This document shows positions 35,047 through 44,043 of a DNA stretch of 64,000 nt, in pieces. The stretch is from Chimaeribacter coloradensis. GTDB taxonomy: Bacteria > Pseudomonadota > Gammaproteobacteria > Enterobacterales > Enterobacteriaceae. The stretch lies in contig NZ_PJZH01000019.1 in the NCBI RefSeq assembly GCF_002858715.1, positions 1-64,000 of the forward strand, written 5' to 3'. Both the position numbers and the translations under genes were made by a program. Within the stretch, counting starts at the first letter, position 1. Every line of letters starts with the position of its first letter. The notes beneath the pieces were generated by a model. That model did no database searches. It saw only the letters and a program-made list of their open reading frames with translations, and was not told where the DNA came from.

Positions 35047-37494
35047 ATGCTGGTGCTTACGATTATCGGTTTTCTGGTGTTGCTGGGCGTGCTGTTCTAC
35101 CACAAGGTGAACCTGACGCTCAGCAGCCTTCTGCTGCTGGCCTATGCCGCCGTACTCAGCGCGGCCGGGGTCTGGTCGTGGTGGGTGCTGCTGCCGCTGG
35201 CGCTGCTGCTGCTGCCGCTCAATGTGCTGCCGCTGCGCCGCGCCCTCTTCTCCGCCCCGGCGATGCGCACCTTCAGCAAGGTGATGCCGGCGATGTCCCG
35301 CACGGAGAAAGAGGCCATTGACGCCGGCACCACCTGGTGGGAAGGCGACATTTTCCAGGGCGCGCCGGACTGGAAAAAACTGCACAACTATCCGCAACCG
35401 CAACTGACGCCGGAAGAGCAGGCGTTTATTGACGGCCCGGTTGAAGAGGCGTGCCGCATGGCGAACGACTTCGCCATCACCCACGAGCTGGCCGACCTGC
35501 CGCCGGAGCTGTGGGCCTACCTGAAAGAGCACCGCTTCTTCGCGATGATCATCAAAAAAGAGTATGGCGGGCTGGAATTCTCCGCCTATGCGCAGGCGCG
35601 GGTGTTACAGAAACTGGCAGGCGTCTCCGGCATTCTGGCGATCACCGTCGGCGTGCCGAACTCCCTCGGCCCCGGCGAACTGCTGCAACACTACGGCACC
35701 GATGCGCAGAAAGATTACTATCTGCCGCGGCTGGCACGCGGGCAGGAGATCCCCTGCTTCGCCCTGACCAGCCCGGAAGCGGGCTCTGACGCCGGGGCGA
35801 TCCCGGACACCGGCGTGGTCTGCATGGGCGAGTGGCAGGGGCGGCAGGTGCTGGGGATGCGCCTGACCTGGAACAAACGTTACATCACGCTGGCCCCGGT
35901 GGCCACGGTGCTGGGGCTGGCGTTCAAACTCTCCGACCCGGAACACCTGCTGGGCGAAACCGAAGAGCTGGGCATCACCTGCGCGCTGATCCCGACCAGC
36001 ACGCCGGGCGTGGAGATTGGCCGCCGCCACTTCCCGCTGAACGTGCCGTTCCAGAACGGCCCGACACGCGGCAACAACATCTTTGTGCCGATTGACACCA
36101 TCATCGGCGGCCCGGCGATGGCCGGCCAGGGCTGGCGCATGCTGGTGGAATGCCTGTCGGTCGGGCGCGGCATCACCCTGCCCTCCAACTCCACCGGCAG
36201 CCTGAAATCGGTGGCGCTGGCCACCGGCGCGTATGCCCACATCCGCCGCCAGTTCAAAGTGGCGATCGGCAAAATGGAGGGGATCGAGGAGCCGCTGGCG
36301 CGCATCGCCGGGAACGCCTACGTGATGGACGCCGCCGCCACGCTGATCACCACCGGCATCATGGCCGGGGAGAAACCGGCGGTGCTCTCCGCCATCATCA
36401 AATACCACTGCACCCACCGCGGCCAGCGCGCCGTGATGGACGCGATGGACATCACCGGCGGCAAGGGCATTATGCTCGGCCGCAGCAACTTCCTTGCCCG
36501 TACTTATCAGGGCGCGCCGATCGCCATCACCGTGGAAGGGGCGAACATCCTGACCCGCAGCATGATCATCTTCGGCCAGGGGGCGATCCGCTGCCACCCT
36601 TATGTGCTGGCGGAGATGGCCGCCGCCGCTGACCGCAACGTGGAGCGCTTCGACCATGCGCTGTTCGGCCACCTCGGCCACATCGGCAGCAATGAGATGC
36701 GCAGCCTGTGGCTCGGCCTGACCAACGGCCGCACCAGCCGTGCACCGGTGCGTGACGCCACCGCCCGCTACTACCAGCAGATCAACCGGCTGAGCGCCAA
36801 CCTCGCGCTGCTGGCGGATATCTCAATGGGCGTGCTGGGCGGCAGCCTGAAGCGCCGTGAGCGCATCTCGGCGCGGCTCGGTGACATCCTCAGCCAGCTG
36901 TTCCTCGCCACCGCCACCCTGAAACGTTATCAGGATGAGGGCCGCCAGCAGGCTGACCTGCCGCTGGTGCACTGGGGCGTGCAGGACTGCCTGCGCCAGG
37001 CGGAGCAGGCACTGGATGAGCTGCTGCACAACTTCCCGAACCGGCTAGTGGCCGGGCTGGTACGGCTGGTGGTGTTCCCGCTCGGCCGGGCGCAGCGCGG
37101 GCCGTCAGATCGCCTTGACCACCAGCTGGCGCAGCTGCTGCAACAGCCCTCTGCCACCCGTTCGCGCCTGGGGCGCGGCCAGTACCTGACGCCGGGCGAA
37201 AACAACCCGTTCGGCCAGCTGGAAGAGGCGTTACAGCACATCATTGCGGCGGAGGTTATCCATAAACGGCTCTGCCGTGAAACCGGCAAAACCCTGCCGT
37301 TCACCCGGCTGGATCAGCTGGCGCAGCAGGCACGTAAAGAAGGGAAGATTAATGACGACGAGGCGCGTATATTAATCCAGGCGGAAGAGAGCCGTCTGCG
37401 TTCCATCAACGTGGACGATTTCGACCCTGAGGAACTGGCAGCCAAAAAGCCGGCCTCATTGACAACAACGCCGCGCCACCCTGAGGCGGCTTAG
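35047..37494 (+). CDS. fadE: Acyl-CoA dehydrogenase FadE
   Basis: 815-aa FAD enzyme for the first oxidation of fatty-acid beta-oxidation. Two N-terminal membrane helices (about residues 1-60) are followed by the acyl-CoA dehydrogenase domains: '[51 protein letters not shown]' (FAD/substrate), '[15 protein letters not shown]' and '[26 protein letters not shown]' in approximate form, and the C-terminal DUF1974-type extension. Length equals E. coli FadE (814 aa). TTAGGGAGC precedes the ATG. Monocistronic, closed by a strong terminator. Confidence 0.97.
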   Translation: MLVLTIIGFLVLLGVLFYHKVNLTLSSLLLLAYAAVLSAAGVWSWWVLLPLALLLLPLNVLPLRRALFSAPAMRTFSKVMPAMSRTEKEAIDAGTTWWEGDIFQGAPDWKKLHNYPQPQLTPEEQAFIDGPVEEACRMANDFAITHELADLPPELWAYLKEHRFFAMIIKKEYGGLEFSAYAQARVLQKLAGVSGILAITVGVPNSLGPGELLQHYGTDAQKDYYLPRLARGQEIPCFALTSPEAGSDAGAIPDTGVVCMGEWQGRQVLGMRLTWNKRYITLAPVATVLGLAFKLSDPEHLLGETEELGITCALIPTSTPGVEIGRRHFPLNVPFQNGPTRGNNIFVPIDTIIGGPAMAGQGWRMLVECLSVGRGITLPSNSTGSLKSVALATGAYAHIRRQFKVAIGKMEGIEEPLARIAGNAYVMDAAATLITTGIMAGEKPAVLSAIIKYHCTHRGQRAVMDAMDITGGKGIMLGRSNFLARTYQGAPIAITVEGANILTRSMIIFGQGAIRCHPYVLAEMAAAADRNVERFDHALFGHLGHIGSNEMRSLWLGLTNGRTSRAPVRDATARYYQQINRLSANLALLADISMGVLGGSLKRRERISARLGDILSQLFLATATLKRYQDEGRQQADLPLVHWGVQDCLRQAEQALDELLHNFPNRLVAGLVRLVVFPLGRAQRGPSDRLDHQLAQLLQQPSATRSRLGRGQYLTPGENNPFGQLEEALQHIIAAEVIHKRLCRETGKTLPFTRLDQLAQQARKEGKINDDEARILIQAEESRLRSINVDDFDPEELAAKKPASLTTTPRHPEAA

Positions 37495-37532
37495 GGCAAA
37501 GACATTACACAGCAACTTTACCCGCAGTAAGC

Positions 37533-37565
37533 AAAACGGCACTCCTTAGAGTGCCGTTTTTTTTT
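37533..37565 (+). terminator. fadE terminator
   Basis: Twelve-base stem AAAACGGCACTC/GAGTGCCGTTTT, 4-nt loop, with nine T in all at the 3' side; the A-tract may let it serve the opposite yehS-like gene too. Confidence 0.93.
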
Positions 37566-37579
37566 CGCCGGGGCTGCGG

Positions 37580-38050
37580 TTACGCTTTGGCCGGGCGCAC
37601 GCGCTGCGTCAGCCCTTTCAGGAAGTAGCGCATCACCTGGTCGCCGCACGGGCGGTAGTTTTTGTGGCCCGGCTTGCGGAAGATCGCGCCGATCTCCGGC
37701 TGCGAGATCCGGAAATCCACTGACGCCAGGATCTCCTGAATGTCGGTGGTTTTCAGCTCGAACGCCACACGCAGCTTCTTCAGGATAATGTTGTTGGTTA
37801 CCGGCAGCTCGATCTCCGGCACCGGGTGCGACTCATCACGGCCGCGGCGGAAGAAGATCAGGCCATTCAGGAAGTGCGCCATCACGGTGTCCGGGCAAGG
37901 CTGGTGGCCCGCCTCCTCCTCTTTCTTCAGATAGCTTTGCACCTGCTCCACGCTCGCGCTTTCACCGGCCGAAGCCAGGATCTCGATGAGGTGGGCATCG
38001 CTCAGGTCAAGCATGTAGCGGATGCTGCGCAAAACATCGTTGTTCATCAT
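37580..38050 (-). CDS. yehS: DUF1456 family protein YehS
   Basis: 156-aa protein made of two DUF1456 repeats: 'VLRSIRYMLDLSDAHLIEILASAG' at the start of the first and 'ILKKLRVAFELKTTDIQEILASVDFRISQPEIGAIFRKPGHKNYRPCGDQVMRYFLKGL' for the second. The same as E. coli YehS, function unknown; related to the SPFH-free small helical families with no catalytic residues. I chose ATG 38050 ('MMNNDVLRS'), 9 nt from AGGA; an ATG at 38059 would leave no room for the ribosome site. Confidence 0.9.
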   Translation of the reverse strand: MMNNDVLRSIRYMLDLSDAHLIEILASAGESASVEQVQSYLKKEEEAGHQPCPDTVMAHFLNGLIFFRRGRDESHPVPEIELPVTNNIILKKLRVAFELKTTDIQEILASVDFRISQPEIGAIFRKPGHKNYRPCGDQVMRYFLKGLTQRVRPAKA

Positions 38051-38157
38051 ATCGGTCATTCCTGTTTTTAAGAGAGGGCGGCGTTTAAGGCGCCGGTGCG
38101 CATTATAAAAGGATCGCGCCGTGAAACACCTCTTTATTTGCCCGCCCGCCTTTGTTT

Positions 38158-38173
38158 GGCCGTCTAAGCGTCT
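38158..38173 (+). promoter_or_regulatory. Possible MetJ boxes before methionine aminotransferase
   Basis: Two adjacent 8-mers GGCCGTCT and AAGCGTCT, each matching AGACGTCT at 6 of 8 positions, about 67-82 bp before the start codon. Spacing and pairing are as for MetJ sites; E. coli ybdL has been placed in the predicted MetJ regulon. Individually weak matches, so moderate confidence. Confidence 0.5.
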
Positions 38174-38239
38174 TGATTGCCAGACACCGGGCAGATGTTA
38201 TATTGTCGTTACATCCCTTTCTGAGTATCGGCAAACATC

Positions 38240-39397
38240 ATGAGCGCAGCCCTGATTCCGCAAAGTAAATTACCGGCCCTCGGCACCACCATTTTCACCC
38301 AGATGAGCGCCCTGGCGCAGCAGCACAACGCCATTAACCTGTCGCAGGGCTTCCCGGATTACGACGGCCCCGCTTACCTGAAGGAGCGGCTGGCCTTCCA
38401 TGTGGCGCAAGGGGCGAACCAGTACGCGCCGATGACCGGCTGCGCGGCGCTGCGCGAGGCGATTGCTGAGAAAACCGCCCTGCGCTACGGCTGGCAGCCG
38501 CAGGCTGATGCGGAAGTGACCATCACCGCCGGGGCGACAGAAGCGCTCTACGCCGCCATTACCGCGCTGGTGCGCCGGGGCGATGAGGTGATTTGCTTCG
38601 ACCCAAGCTACGACAGCTACGGCCCGGCGGTGGAGCTGGCGGGCGGCGTGATGAAGCGCATTACGCTGCAACCGCCCGCCTTCCGCGTGGACTGGTCACA
38701 GTTTGCTGACCTGATTACCGACAACACCCGGCTGGTGATCGTCAACACGCCGCACAACCCCTCTGCCACCAGCTGGCAGGCCGCGGATTTCGAGGCGCTG
38801 TGGCAGGCGATCGGCGGGCGTGAAATCTACGTGCTGAGCGATGAGGTCTATGAGCATATCTGCTTCACCGCACAGGGCCACGCCAGCGTGCTGGCGCACC
38901 CGCAACTGCGCCAGCGGGCGGTGGCGGTCTTCTCCTTCGGCAAAACCTACCATATGACCGGCTGGCGCGTCGGGTACTGCATCGCCCCGGCGGCGATCAC
39001 CGCCGAATTGCGCAAAGTCCACCAGTACCTCACCTTCTCCATCACCACGCCGGTGCAGCTGGCGCTGGCGGACATGCTGCGCCACGAACCGGCCCACTGG
39101 CAGACGCTGCCGGCGTTTTACCAGGCGAAGCGCGACCGGCTGGTGCAGGCGCTGGCGGCCAGCCGGTTTGAGGTGCTGCCGTGCGAGGGCACCTACTTCC
39201 TGCTGGTGGACTACAGCGCGGTCTCGGAACTGGATGACGTCGCCTTCAGCCGCTGGCTGACTGAGCATGTCGGCGTGGCGACGATCCCGCTGTCGGTATT
39301 CTGCGCCGACGCCTTCCCCCACAAACTGGTGCGGCTCTGCTTTGCCAAGCAGGACGCCACGCTGGACGCCGCCGCGGAGCGCCTGTGTCAACTCTGA
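38240..39397 (+). CDS. ybdL: Methionine aminotransferase (YbdL-like, PLP-dependent)
   Basis: 385-aa fold-type I aminotransferase. Start 'LIPQSKLPALGTTIFTQMSALAQQHNAINLSQGFPDYDGP' and the Lys in 'VFSFGKTYHMTGWRVGYC' (PLP Schiff base) match E. coli YbdL, which prefers methionine, histidine and phenylalanine. 'TPHNPSA' and 'LSDEVYEHICF' bind PLP. It overlaps the omega-amidase gene by 13 bp; together they make the closed transamination loop of methionine salvage, where 2-oxo-4-methylthiobutanoate is aminated by glutamine and the 2-oxoglutaramate produced is hydrolysed. Confidence 0.94.
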   Translation: MSAALIPQSKLPALGTTIFTQMSALAQQHNAINLSQGFPDYDGPAYLKERLAFHVAQGANQYAPMTGCAALREAIAEKTALRYGWQPQADAEVTITAGATEALYAAITALVRRGDEVICFDPSYDSYGPAVELAGGVMKRITLQPPAFRVDWSQFADLITDNTRLVIVNTPHNPSATSWQAADFEALWQAIGGREIYVLSDEVYEHICFTAQGHASVLAHPQLRQRAVAVFSFGKTYHMTGWRVGYCIAPAAITAELRKVHQYLTFSITTPVQLALADMLRHEPAHWQTLPAFYQAKRDRLVQALAASRFEVLPCEGTYFLLVDYSAVSELDDVAFSRWLTEHVGVATIPLSVFCADAFPHKLVRLCFAKQDATLDAAAERLCQL

Positions 39398-40158
39398 ACC
39401 TGACCTTACTGCAACAGCCGCTGACGTGGCTGGACGGCGCGGCCAACCTGCGCCATTTCGACACCCTGCTCGGCACGCTGCACGGGCGCGATCTGATCAT
39501 CCTGCCGGAGATGTTCACCACCGGTTTTGCGATGCAGGCCCCCGCCAGCGCACTGCCGGAGGCGGAGGTGATCGCCTGGCTGCACCACTGGGCGCAGCAG
39601 ACCCACGCGCTGGTGGGCGGCAGCGTGGCACTGAAAACAGCGGAAGGCGCAGTGAACCGCTTCCTGCTGGTGGAGCCGGGCGGCCGGGTGCACCGCTACG
39701 ACAAGCGTCACCTGTTCCGCATGGCCAACGAGCATATGCATTATCAGGCGGGCAAACTGCGCGAGATCATCGAGTGGCGCGGCTGGCGCATCCTGCCGCA
39801 GATCTGTTACGACCTGCGTTTCCCGGTCTGGTCACGCTGCCACCAGGATTACGATCTGGCGCTCTACGTCGCCAACTGGCCCGCCGCCCGCGCCGCCCAC
39901 TGGCAAACCCTGCTGGCCGCCCGGGCGATTGAGAACCAGTGCTACGTCGCGGGCTGCAACCGTGTCGGCAGTGACGGCAACGGCCTGCACTACCGCGGTG
40001 ACAGCGTGATCCACGACCCGCAAGGCGCGGTGCTCGCCGCCGCCGAACCGGAGGTTCCGGCAATCATTAACGCCACCCTCTCCCTGGAGTCCCTCCAGGC
40101 CTACCGCCAGGCCTTCCCCGCCTGGATGGATCAGGACAGCTTCCTGCGCCACGACTGA
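39385..40158 (+). CDS. yafV: Omega-amidase (2-oxoglutaramate amidase)
   Basis: 257-aa nitrilase-superfamily amidase with the Glu-Lys-Cys triad: Glu in 'LIILPEMFTTGF', Lys in 'YDKRHLF', Cys in 'ILPQICYDLRFPVW'. E. coli YafV hydrolyses alpha-ketoglutaramate to 2-oxoglutarate and ammonia. The start is GTG 39385, inside the 3' end of the aminotransferase gene, which implies translational coupling. In E. coli yafV is separate from ybdL; the fusion into one operon here is functionally neat. Confidence 0.93.
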   Translation: MSTLNLTLLQQPLTWLDGAANLRHFDTLLGTLHGRDLIILPEMFTTGFAMQAPASALPEAEVIAWLHHWAQQTHALVGGSVALKTAEGAVNRFLLVEPGGRVHRYDKRHLFRMANEHMHYQAGKLREIIEWRGWRILPQICYDLRFPVWSRCHQDYDLALYVANWPAARAAHWQTLLAARAIENQCYVAGCNRVGSDGNGLHYRGDSVIHDPQGAVLAAAEPEVPAIINATLSLESLQAYRQAFPAWMDQDSFLRHD

Positions 40159-40268
40159 GGATTCCCTACCCGCAGAAGCGGGCGGGTTCCGGGGAGCGTC
40201 ATCACGCCCCCCATCCCGGTACAAAACTTGCATCCCTTCTCTTTTTTACTTTCACGGGGGAGAGCCGG

Positions 40269-41492
40269 ATGACCATTACCTTTGTTGCACACCTGACGCC
40301 GGAACCGGCGCTGTATGGCGCGCTGGCGGCAATGCTGGCGGAGCTGCGGGCGCTGCCGTTGCTGCACCTGCCGGTGAGCCATGATGAGGCGCGGTTCCCT
40401 GGCGGGCGGCAGCATATTACCGCCCAGGGGCAGCGGGTCAGCAGCGGGCTGCTGTGGGTCGAGCGGCTGACCGGCCGCGATGCCGGGGCAGAAACACCCT
40501 GGGAAAGCGTGCGGGAACGGGCGCAGCGGGAGGATCTGGTGGTGCCGGTGAACCCGGCGCTGATGCCGCACCTCCCGGGGTTTATCGCCGATGCGCAGGC
40601 CCACGGCGTGGCGGTGGTCTGTTTGCGGGTGGTGAAACAGAACCAGCGCTATCAGCTGGAGGAGTGGGAGAGCGGCAAAGTGCGCAGCAACGGCTGGATG
40701 CAGGACAGCGTCGGCCGCTGGACGGTGGGCAGCGTGGCGCAGCCGGTGATGCGCAGCGGCCAGACCCTGCGGGTGGCGCTGGCAGGCTCCGCGCAGCACC
40801 ACCATGACGCCAACCCGGCGGTGATGGCGGCGCTCGGTGACGCCGCCGATGCCCTGGCGATGCCCATCGAACTGCTGTTCCTGCCGCCCGGCGTCAGCCA
40901 CAGCCAGCGCGTGCGGCTGTTACGCAGTGCGGACGGCATCCTGCTGCCGGACGATCCCGCCGGTGTGTGGGAGATGCCGGGCAGCGAGGCGGCCGACTGG
41001 GCGCTGGAGCAAAACCTGCCGATCCTCGGCCTCGGCAGCGGGATGAACAGGATGGTGGCGGCGCTGGCGCAGCAGTGCCTCGCCGCCCCACTGCCCTGCA
41101 CGCTGCCGCTGGCCGCACCGCGCCTCGGCAACCACCGCATGACGGTGCTGCACCGCAGTGCACTGGCGGCAGCGGCAGGCAGTACCCTCACCCTGCGTTA
41201 CCACCAGCACCACCGGCTTAACCCGGCACTGCTTGAGGATCTGTCGGCGGCCGGGTTACAGGTGGCCGCCGCGTTCGACGACCATGACTGCGCGGCAGTG
41301 ACGCTGGCCGATCATCCGTTCTTTACCGGCCTGGCCGGGCGGCCGGAGCTGGCTTCCCGCCGCGAGCGCCCGCAACCGCTGCTGATGGCGTTCCTGCAAC
41401 AGGTGCGCCGGAACGCGCAACAGCAGGCGGTCAGCCACGCGGCAGTGAAGAGGGCCGCGCAACCGGCACATCCGCACTTCTTACCGGGTTGA
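40269..41492 (+). CDS. Degenerate CTP-synthase C-terminal-related amidotransferase with extra N-terminal domain
   Basis: 407-aa protein. From about residue 166 to 390 it resembles the 'CTP synthase C-terminal region-related' group: 'LRVALAGSAQHHHDANPAVMAALGDAA', 'ADGILLPDDPAGVWEMPGSEAADWALEQNLPILGLGSGMN', and 'DHPFFTGLAGRPELASRRERPQPLLMAFLQ'. The nucleophile position of 'LGxCxG' is Gly256 and the HPE His is Arg358, so glutaminase activity should be lost. Residues 1-165 form a separate, unrecognised domain ('RYQLEEWESGKVRSNGWM'). GGGGGAG lies 7 nt before the ATG. Its 3' end overlaps that of the convergent permease gene by 62 bp. Function unknown. Confidence 0.75.
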   Translation: MTITFVAHLTPEPALYGALAAMLAELRALPLLHLPVSHDEARFPGGRQHITAQGQRVSSGLLWVERLTGRDAGAETPWESVRERAQREDLVVPVNPALMPHLPGFIADAQAHGVAVVCLRVVKQNQRYQLEEWESGKVRSNGWMQDSVGRWTVGSVAQPVMRSGQTLRVALAGSAQHHHDANPAVMAALGDAADALAMPIELLFLPPGVSHSQRVRLLRSADGILLPDDPAGVWEMPGSEAADWALEQNLPILGLGSGMNRMVAALAQQCLAAPLPCTLPLAAPRLGNHRMTVLHRSALAAAAGSTLTLRYHQHHRLNPALLEDLSAAGLQVAAAFDDHDCAAVTLADHPFFTGLAGRPELASRRERPQPLLMAFLQQVRRNAQQQAVSHAAVKRAAQPAHPHFLPG

Positions 41493-42786
41493 ACAGCAGG
41501 TTCAGCAACAGCGCGGCCAGGCAGGACGCGCTGATGCCGGAGTGCAGCAACGTATTCACCCAGCCGGGGAAGCGGTCGTAGAAGGTCGGCATCACAATCG
41601 GGATCATGCCGAAGGCGATGGCCGTGGCGACCACCACCAGATTCATGTTGTCTTTGTAGTCCACTTTCGACAGCGTGCGGATGCCGCTGGCCGCCACCGA
41701 CCCAAACAGTACCACGCCCGCCCCGCCCAGCACCGGCAGCGGGATGGCGGCGACAATCACCCCCAGCGCCGGGATCACCCCCAGCAGCACCAGCAACAGC
41801 CCGCCCGCGCTCACCACAAAGCGGCTCTTGATGCCGGTCAGCGCCACCAGCCCGATGTTCTGGGCAAAGCTGCTCTGCGGGAAGGAGTTGAACACCGGCG
41901 ACAGCGCGCTCGCCAGCATGTCGGCGCGCAGGCCGTTGGCGATGCGGCGGCTGTCCACCGGCGAGCCGACTATCTCCCCTACCGCCATCAGCCCGGCGGT
42001 GGTCTCCGTCAGCAGCACCAGCACAATCAGCAGCATCGATAAGATCGCCGGCAGCTCGAACACCGGCCAGCCAAAGGCGAAGGGCTGCGGCAGCGCCAGC
42101 AGTGCGCCCGCAGGCAGGGCGCTGAAATGGGCTTTCCCGGCCAGCACCGCCGCCAGCGTGCCGATTGCCATCGCCAGCAGCACTGACATCCGCGCCACTG
42201 CCCGGCTGCCCACTTTGTTAAGCAGCAGCACCACCGCCAGCGTAAAGGCCGCCAGCCCGATATTGCCGGTCGAGCCCCAGTCCGGTGCGTTGGCGCGGCC
42301 GCCCATCGCCCAGCGCACCGCCACCGGCATCAGCGACAGGCCGATCACCGTGATCACCGTGCCGGTCACCACCGGCGGGAAGAAGCGGATGATCTGCGCA
42401 AAAAACGGCGTAATCAGCAGCCCCAGCGCCGCCGAGACCATCACCGCGCCAAACACCGCCGGCAACCCGCCGCCGCCGTTGACGATGGTGACCATGGTCG
42501 CCACCCCGGCAAACGACACCCCCTGCACCAGCGGCAGGCGCGAACCGAAGAACGGCAGCCCCAGCGTCTGCAACAGGGTCGCCAGCCCGCTGACGAACAG
42601 CGCCGCGGAGATCAGCATCCCGATCTCTGCGGTGCCCAGCCCGGCGGCGGTGCCGATAATCAGCGGCGGGGCGATAATCCCGCCGTACATGGTCAGAATA
42701 TGCTGCAAACCGTAGGCAAAGGTTCTGCCCAGCGGCAGCCGCTGGTCTTCCGGGCATGGTGAGGCCTGTGGCGCGGTTGGTGTCAT
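41431..42786 (-). CDS. NCS2 nucleobase:cation symporter, probable urate/xanthine permease
   Basis: 451-aa permease with about 14 helices. 'GLQHILTMYGGIIAPPLIIG' opens the domain; the NCS2 signature region reads 'SPVFNSFPQSSFAQNIGLVALTGIKSR', with conserved Gln and Asn. 'AVGEIVGSPVDSRRIANGLRADM' includes the substrate Glu typical of urate/xanthine members (UacT, PucJK) rather than uracil ones. It lies 22 bp after the uricase gene, last in a co-directional urate operon, so urate uptake is the likely role. ATG 42786 is chosen; upstream extension is unlikely. Confidence 0.9.
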   Translation of the reverse strand: MTPTAPQASPCPEDQRLPLGRTFAYGLQHILTMYGGIIAPPLIIGTAAGLGTAEIGMLISAALFVSGLATLLQTLGLPFFGSRLPLVQGVSFAGVATMVTIVNGGGGLPAVFGAVMVSAALGLLITPFFAQIIRFFPPVVTGTVITVIGLSLMPVAVRWAMGGRANAPDWGSTGNIGLAAFTLAVVLLLNKVGSRAVARMSVLLAMAIGTLAAVLAGKAHFSALPAGALLALPQPFAFGWPVFELPAILSMLLIVLVLLTETTAGLMAVGEIVGSPVDSRRIANGLRADMLASALSPVFNSFPQSSFAQNIGLVALTGIKSRFVVSAGGLLLVLLGVIPALGVIVAAIPLPVLGGAGVVLFGSVAASGIRTLSKVDYKDNMNLVVVATAIAFGMIPIVMPTFYDRFPGWVNTLLHSGISASCLAALLLNLLFNPVRSADVPVARPSSLPRG

Positions 42787-42808
42787 GGTCGTACCCTCAG
42801 AAAGCGGA

Positions 42809-43705
42809 TTAACAGAAGCCGGTGACGTTCTCCCAGGCTTTTCCGGCCGGGGCGCTCTGCTCACGCAGCACGCTGGCCTCAATCAGCCCATAGGGGCGGT
42901 CGGCCGCGAAGAACACTTCATTCGGGTTGTCGAGGCCGAACGGCGAGAGATCCACCGTGAAGTGGTGCTTGTTCGGCATCGAGAACTTCAGCTCGTCGAT
43001 CTCCGGGTGCGCTTCCAGCACACGCTTGCCCATCGCGTAGAGCGTCTGTTGCAGCGCCAGCGAATGGGTATTGGCGAAGGTCTCCAGCAGCAGCCGTTTT
43101 ACCTCGCCGTAGACCTCGTTGAAGTCGATGTCGAGGCGGTTATAGCGCCAGCGGGCGGTGACCGCCGTGGCGAGGATGCGGTCGGTCGCGCCTTTCAGCG
43201 TGGTGTAGCGATCCTCCATAAAGCCGTGGAACTCCGAGCCGGTGGATTTCATCACCACCAGATCCGTCAGCCCCGCCACGACCCAGGTCTGGTCGCCGTC
43301 GAGGGTGACGCAGGCGGTGCGCGTCTCCTGGCCGCTGCGCACAAAGGCGTGGTCATGCCCGGTGCCGTTGACCGCGATGCGCTGCCACTGATACTGCTCG
43401 GCCGACCAGTGGCCGCCGCTCACCACCTCATAGTTGCCGGTGAAGTGGCGGCCCAGGCGCAGCAGGAACTCTTCCGGCGAGCGGATGCCGTCCCGCGCAA
43501 AGGCGTAGACGGTGTTTTTCTGGGTGTCGGTGGGCAGGCAGTGGGCATTGTCGCCCTCCTCATGCACCGCGCGGAAATCGCCGCGCAGCTGGGAGGTGAC
43601 GTTCAGGTCATCAATCTCATGGCGCGCGCTGTCGCGGGTCACTTTCACCACCCGCACCTCGGCTTTGCCGTACTGGTTTACCCCTAAAATGATGTTGTCG
43701 TTCAT
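42809..43705 (-). CDS. Urate oxidase (cofactor-independent uricase)
   Basis: 298-aa T-fold uricase (uaZ/PucL C-terminal type) that oxidises urate with O2 to 5-hydroxyisourate and H2O2 without cofactor. Motifs: N-terminal 'NQYGKAEVRVVKVTR' (catalytic Lys), 'CLPTDTQKNTVYAFAR' (Thr of the triad), 'KSTGSEFHGFMEDRYTTL' (urate-binding Arg region) and 'FSMPNKHHFTVDLSPFG' (His). Klebsiella hpx loci use the FAD enzyme HpxO at this step, so this cluster has a non-homologous replacement. It follows the HIU hydrolase gene by 2 bp. The H2O2 released would need catalase. Confidence 0.95.
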   Translation of the reverse strand: MNDNIILGVNQYGKAEVRVVKVTRDSARHEIDDLNVTSQLRGDFRAVHEEGDNAHCLPTDTQKNTVYAFARDGIRSPEEFLLRLGRHFTGNYEVVSGGHWSAEQYQWQRIAVNGTGHDHAFVRSGQETRTACVTLDGDQTWVVAGLTDLVVMKSTGSEFHGFMEDRYTTLKGATDRILATAVTARWRYNRLDIDFNEVYGEVKRLLLETFANTHSLALQQTLYAMGKRVLEAHPEIDELKFSMPNKHHFTVDLSPFGLDNPNEVFFAADRPYGLIEASVLREQSAPAGKAWENVTGFC

Positions 43706-43707
43706 GG

Positions 43708-44043
43708 TCAGCTCCCGCGGTAGGTGGAATAGGCGTAAGGGGCGATCAGCAGCGGCAGGTGGTAGTGCGCCTGCGCCGCGTCGATCTGCACGTCGAGGAT
43801 GGCGGTGAGGTAGAGCGAGGCCCGCCCGCTCCGGGCAAAGTAACCGCCGATGTCCGCACAGAGGCGATAATGGCCGCCGGGCAGAGGCTCCGGCGTCAGG
43901 CCGGTGACGCGGCCGTCGCTGTTTGTCTCACTGCGGGCGATAACCTGCTCCTGCCCGCCGGTCACCTGTGACAGCCAGACGGCGACGCCCGCCGCCGGTT
44001 GGCCGAGCGCAGTATCCAGAATGTGGGTGGTGATGGTGCTCAT
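43708..44043 (-). CDS. uraH: 5-Hydroxyisourate hydrolase
   Basis: 111-aa transthyretin-like hydrolase opening 5-hydroxyisourate to OHCU. It has the three marks of the family: N-terminal 'TTHILDTALGQPA' with His, 'GGHYRLCADIGGYFA' region with a conserved Arg/His, and the C-terminal tetrapeptide 'YRGS' after 'HYHLPLLIAPYAYST'. No signal peptide, so it is cytosolic like the rest of the path. ATG overlaps the uraD stop by 4 bp (ATGA). Equivalent to Klebsiella HpxT. Confidence 0.96.
   Translation of the reverse strand: MSTITTHILDTALGQPAAGVAVWLSQVTGGQEQVIARSETNSDGRVTGLTPEPLPGGHYRLCADIGGYFARSGRASLYLTAILDVQIDAAQAHYHLPLLIAPYAYSTYRGS

Noticed and set aside
40269..41492. Selenoprotein version of the CTP-synthase-related family
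   Set aside because: Some members use selenocysteine at the nucleophile, but the codon here is a normal Gly and there is no in-frame TGA.
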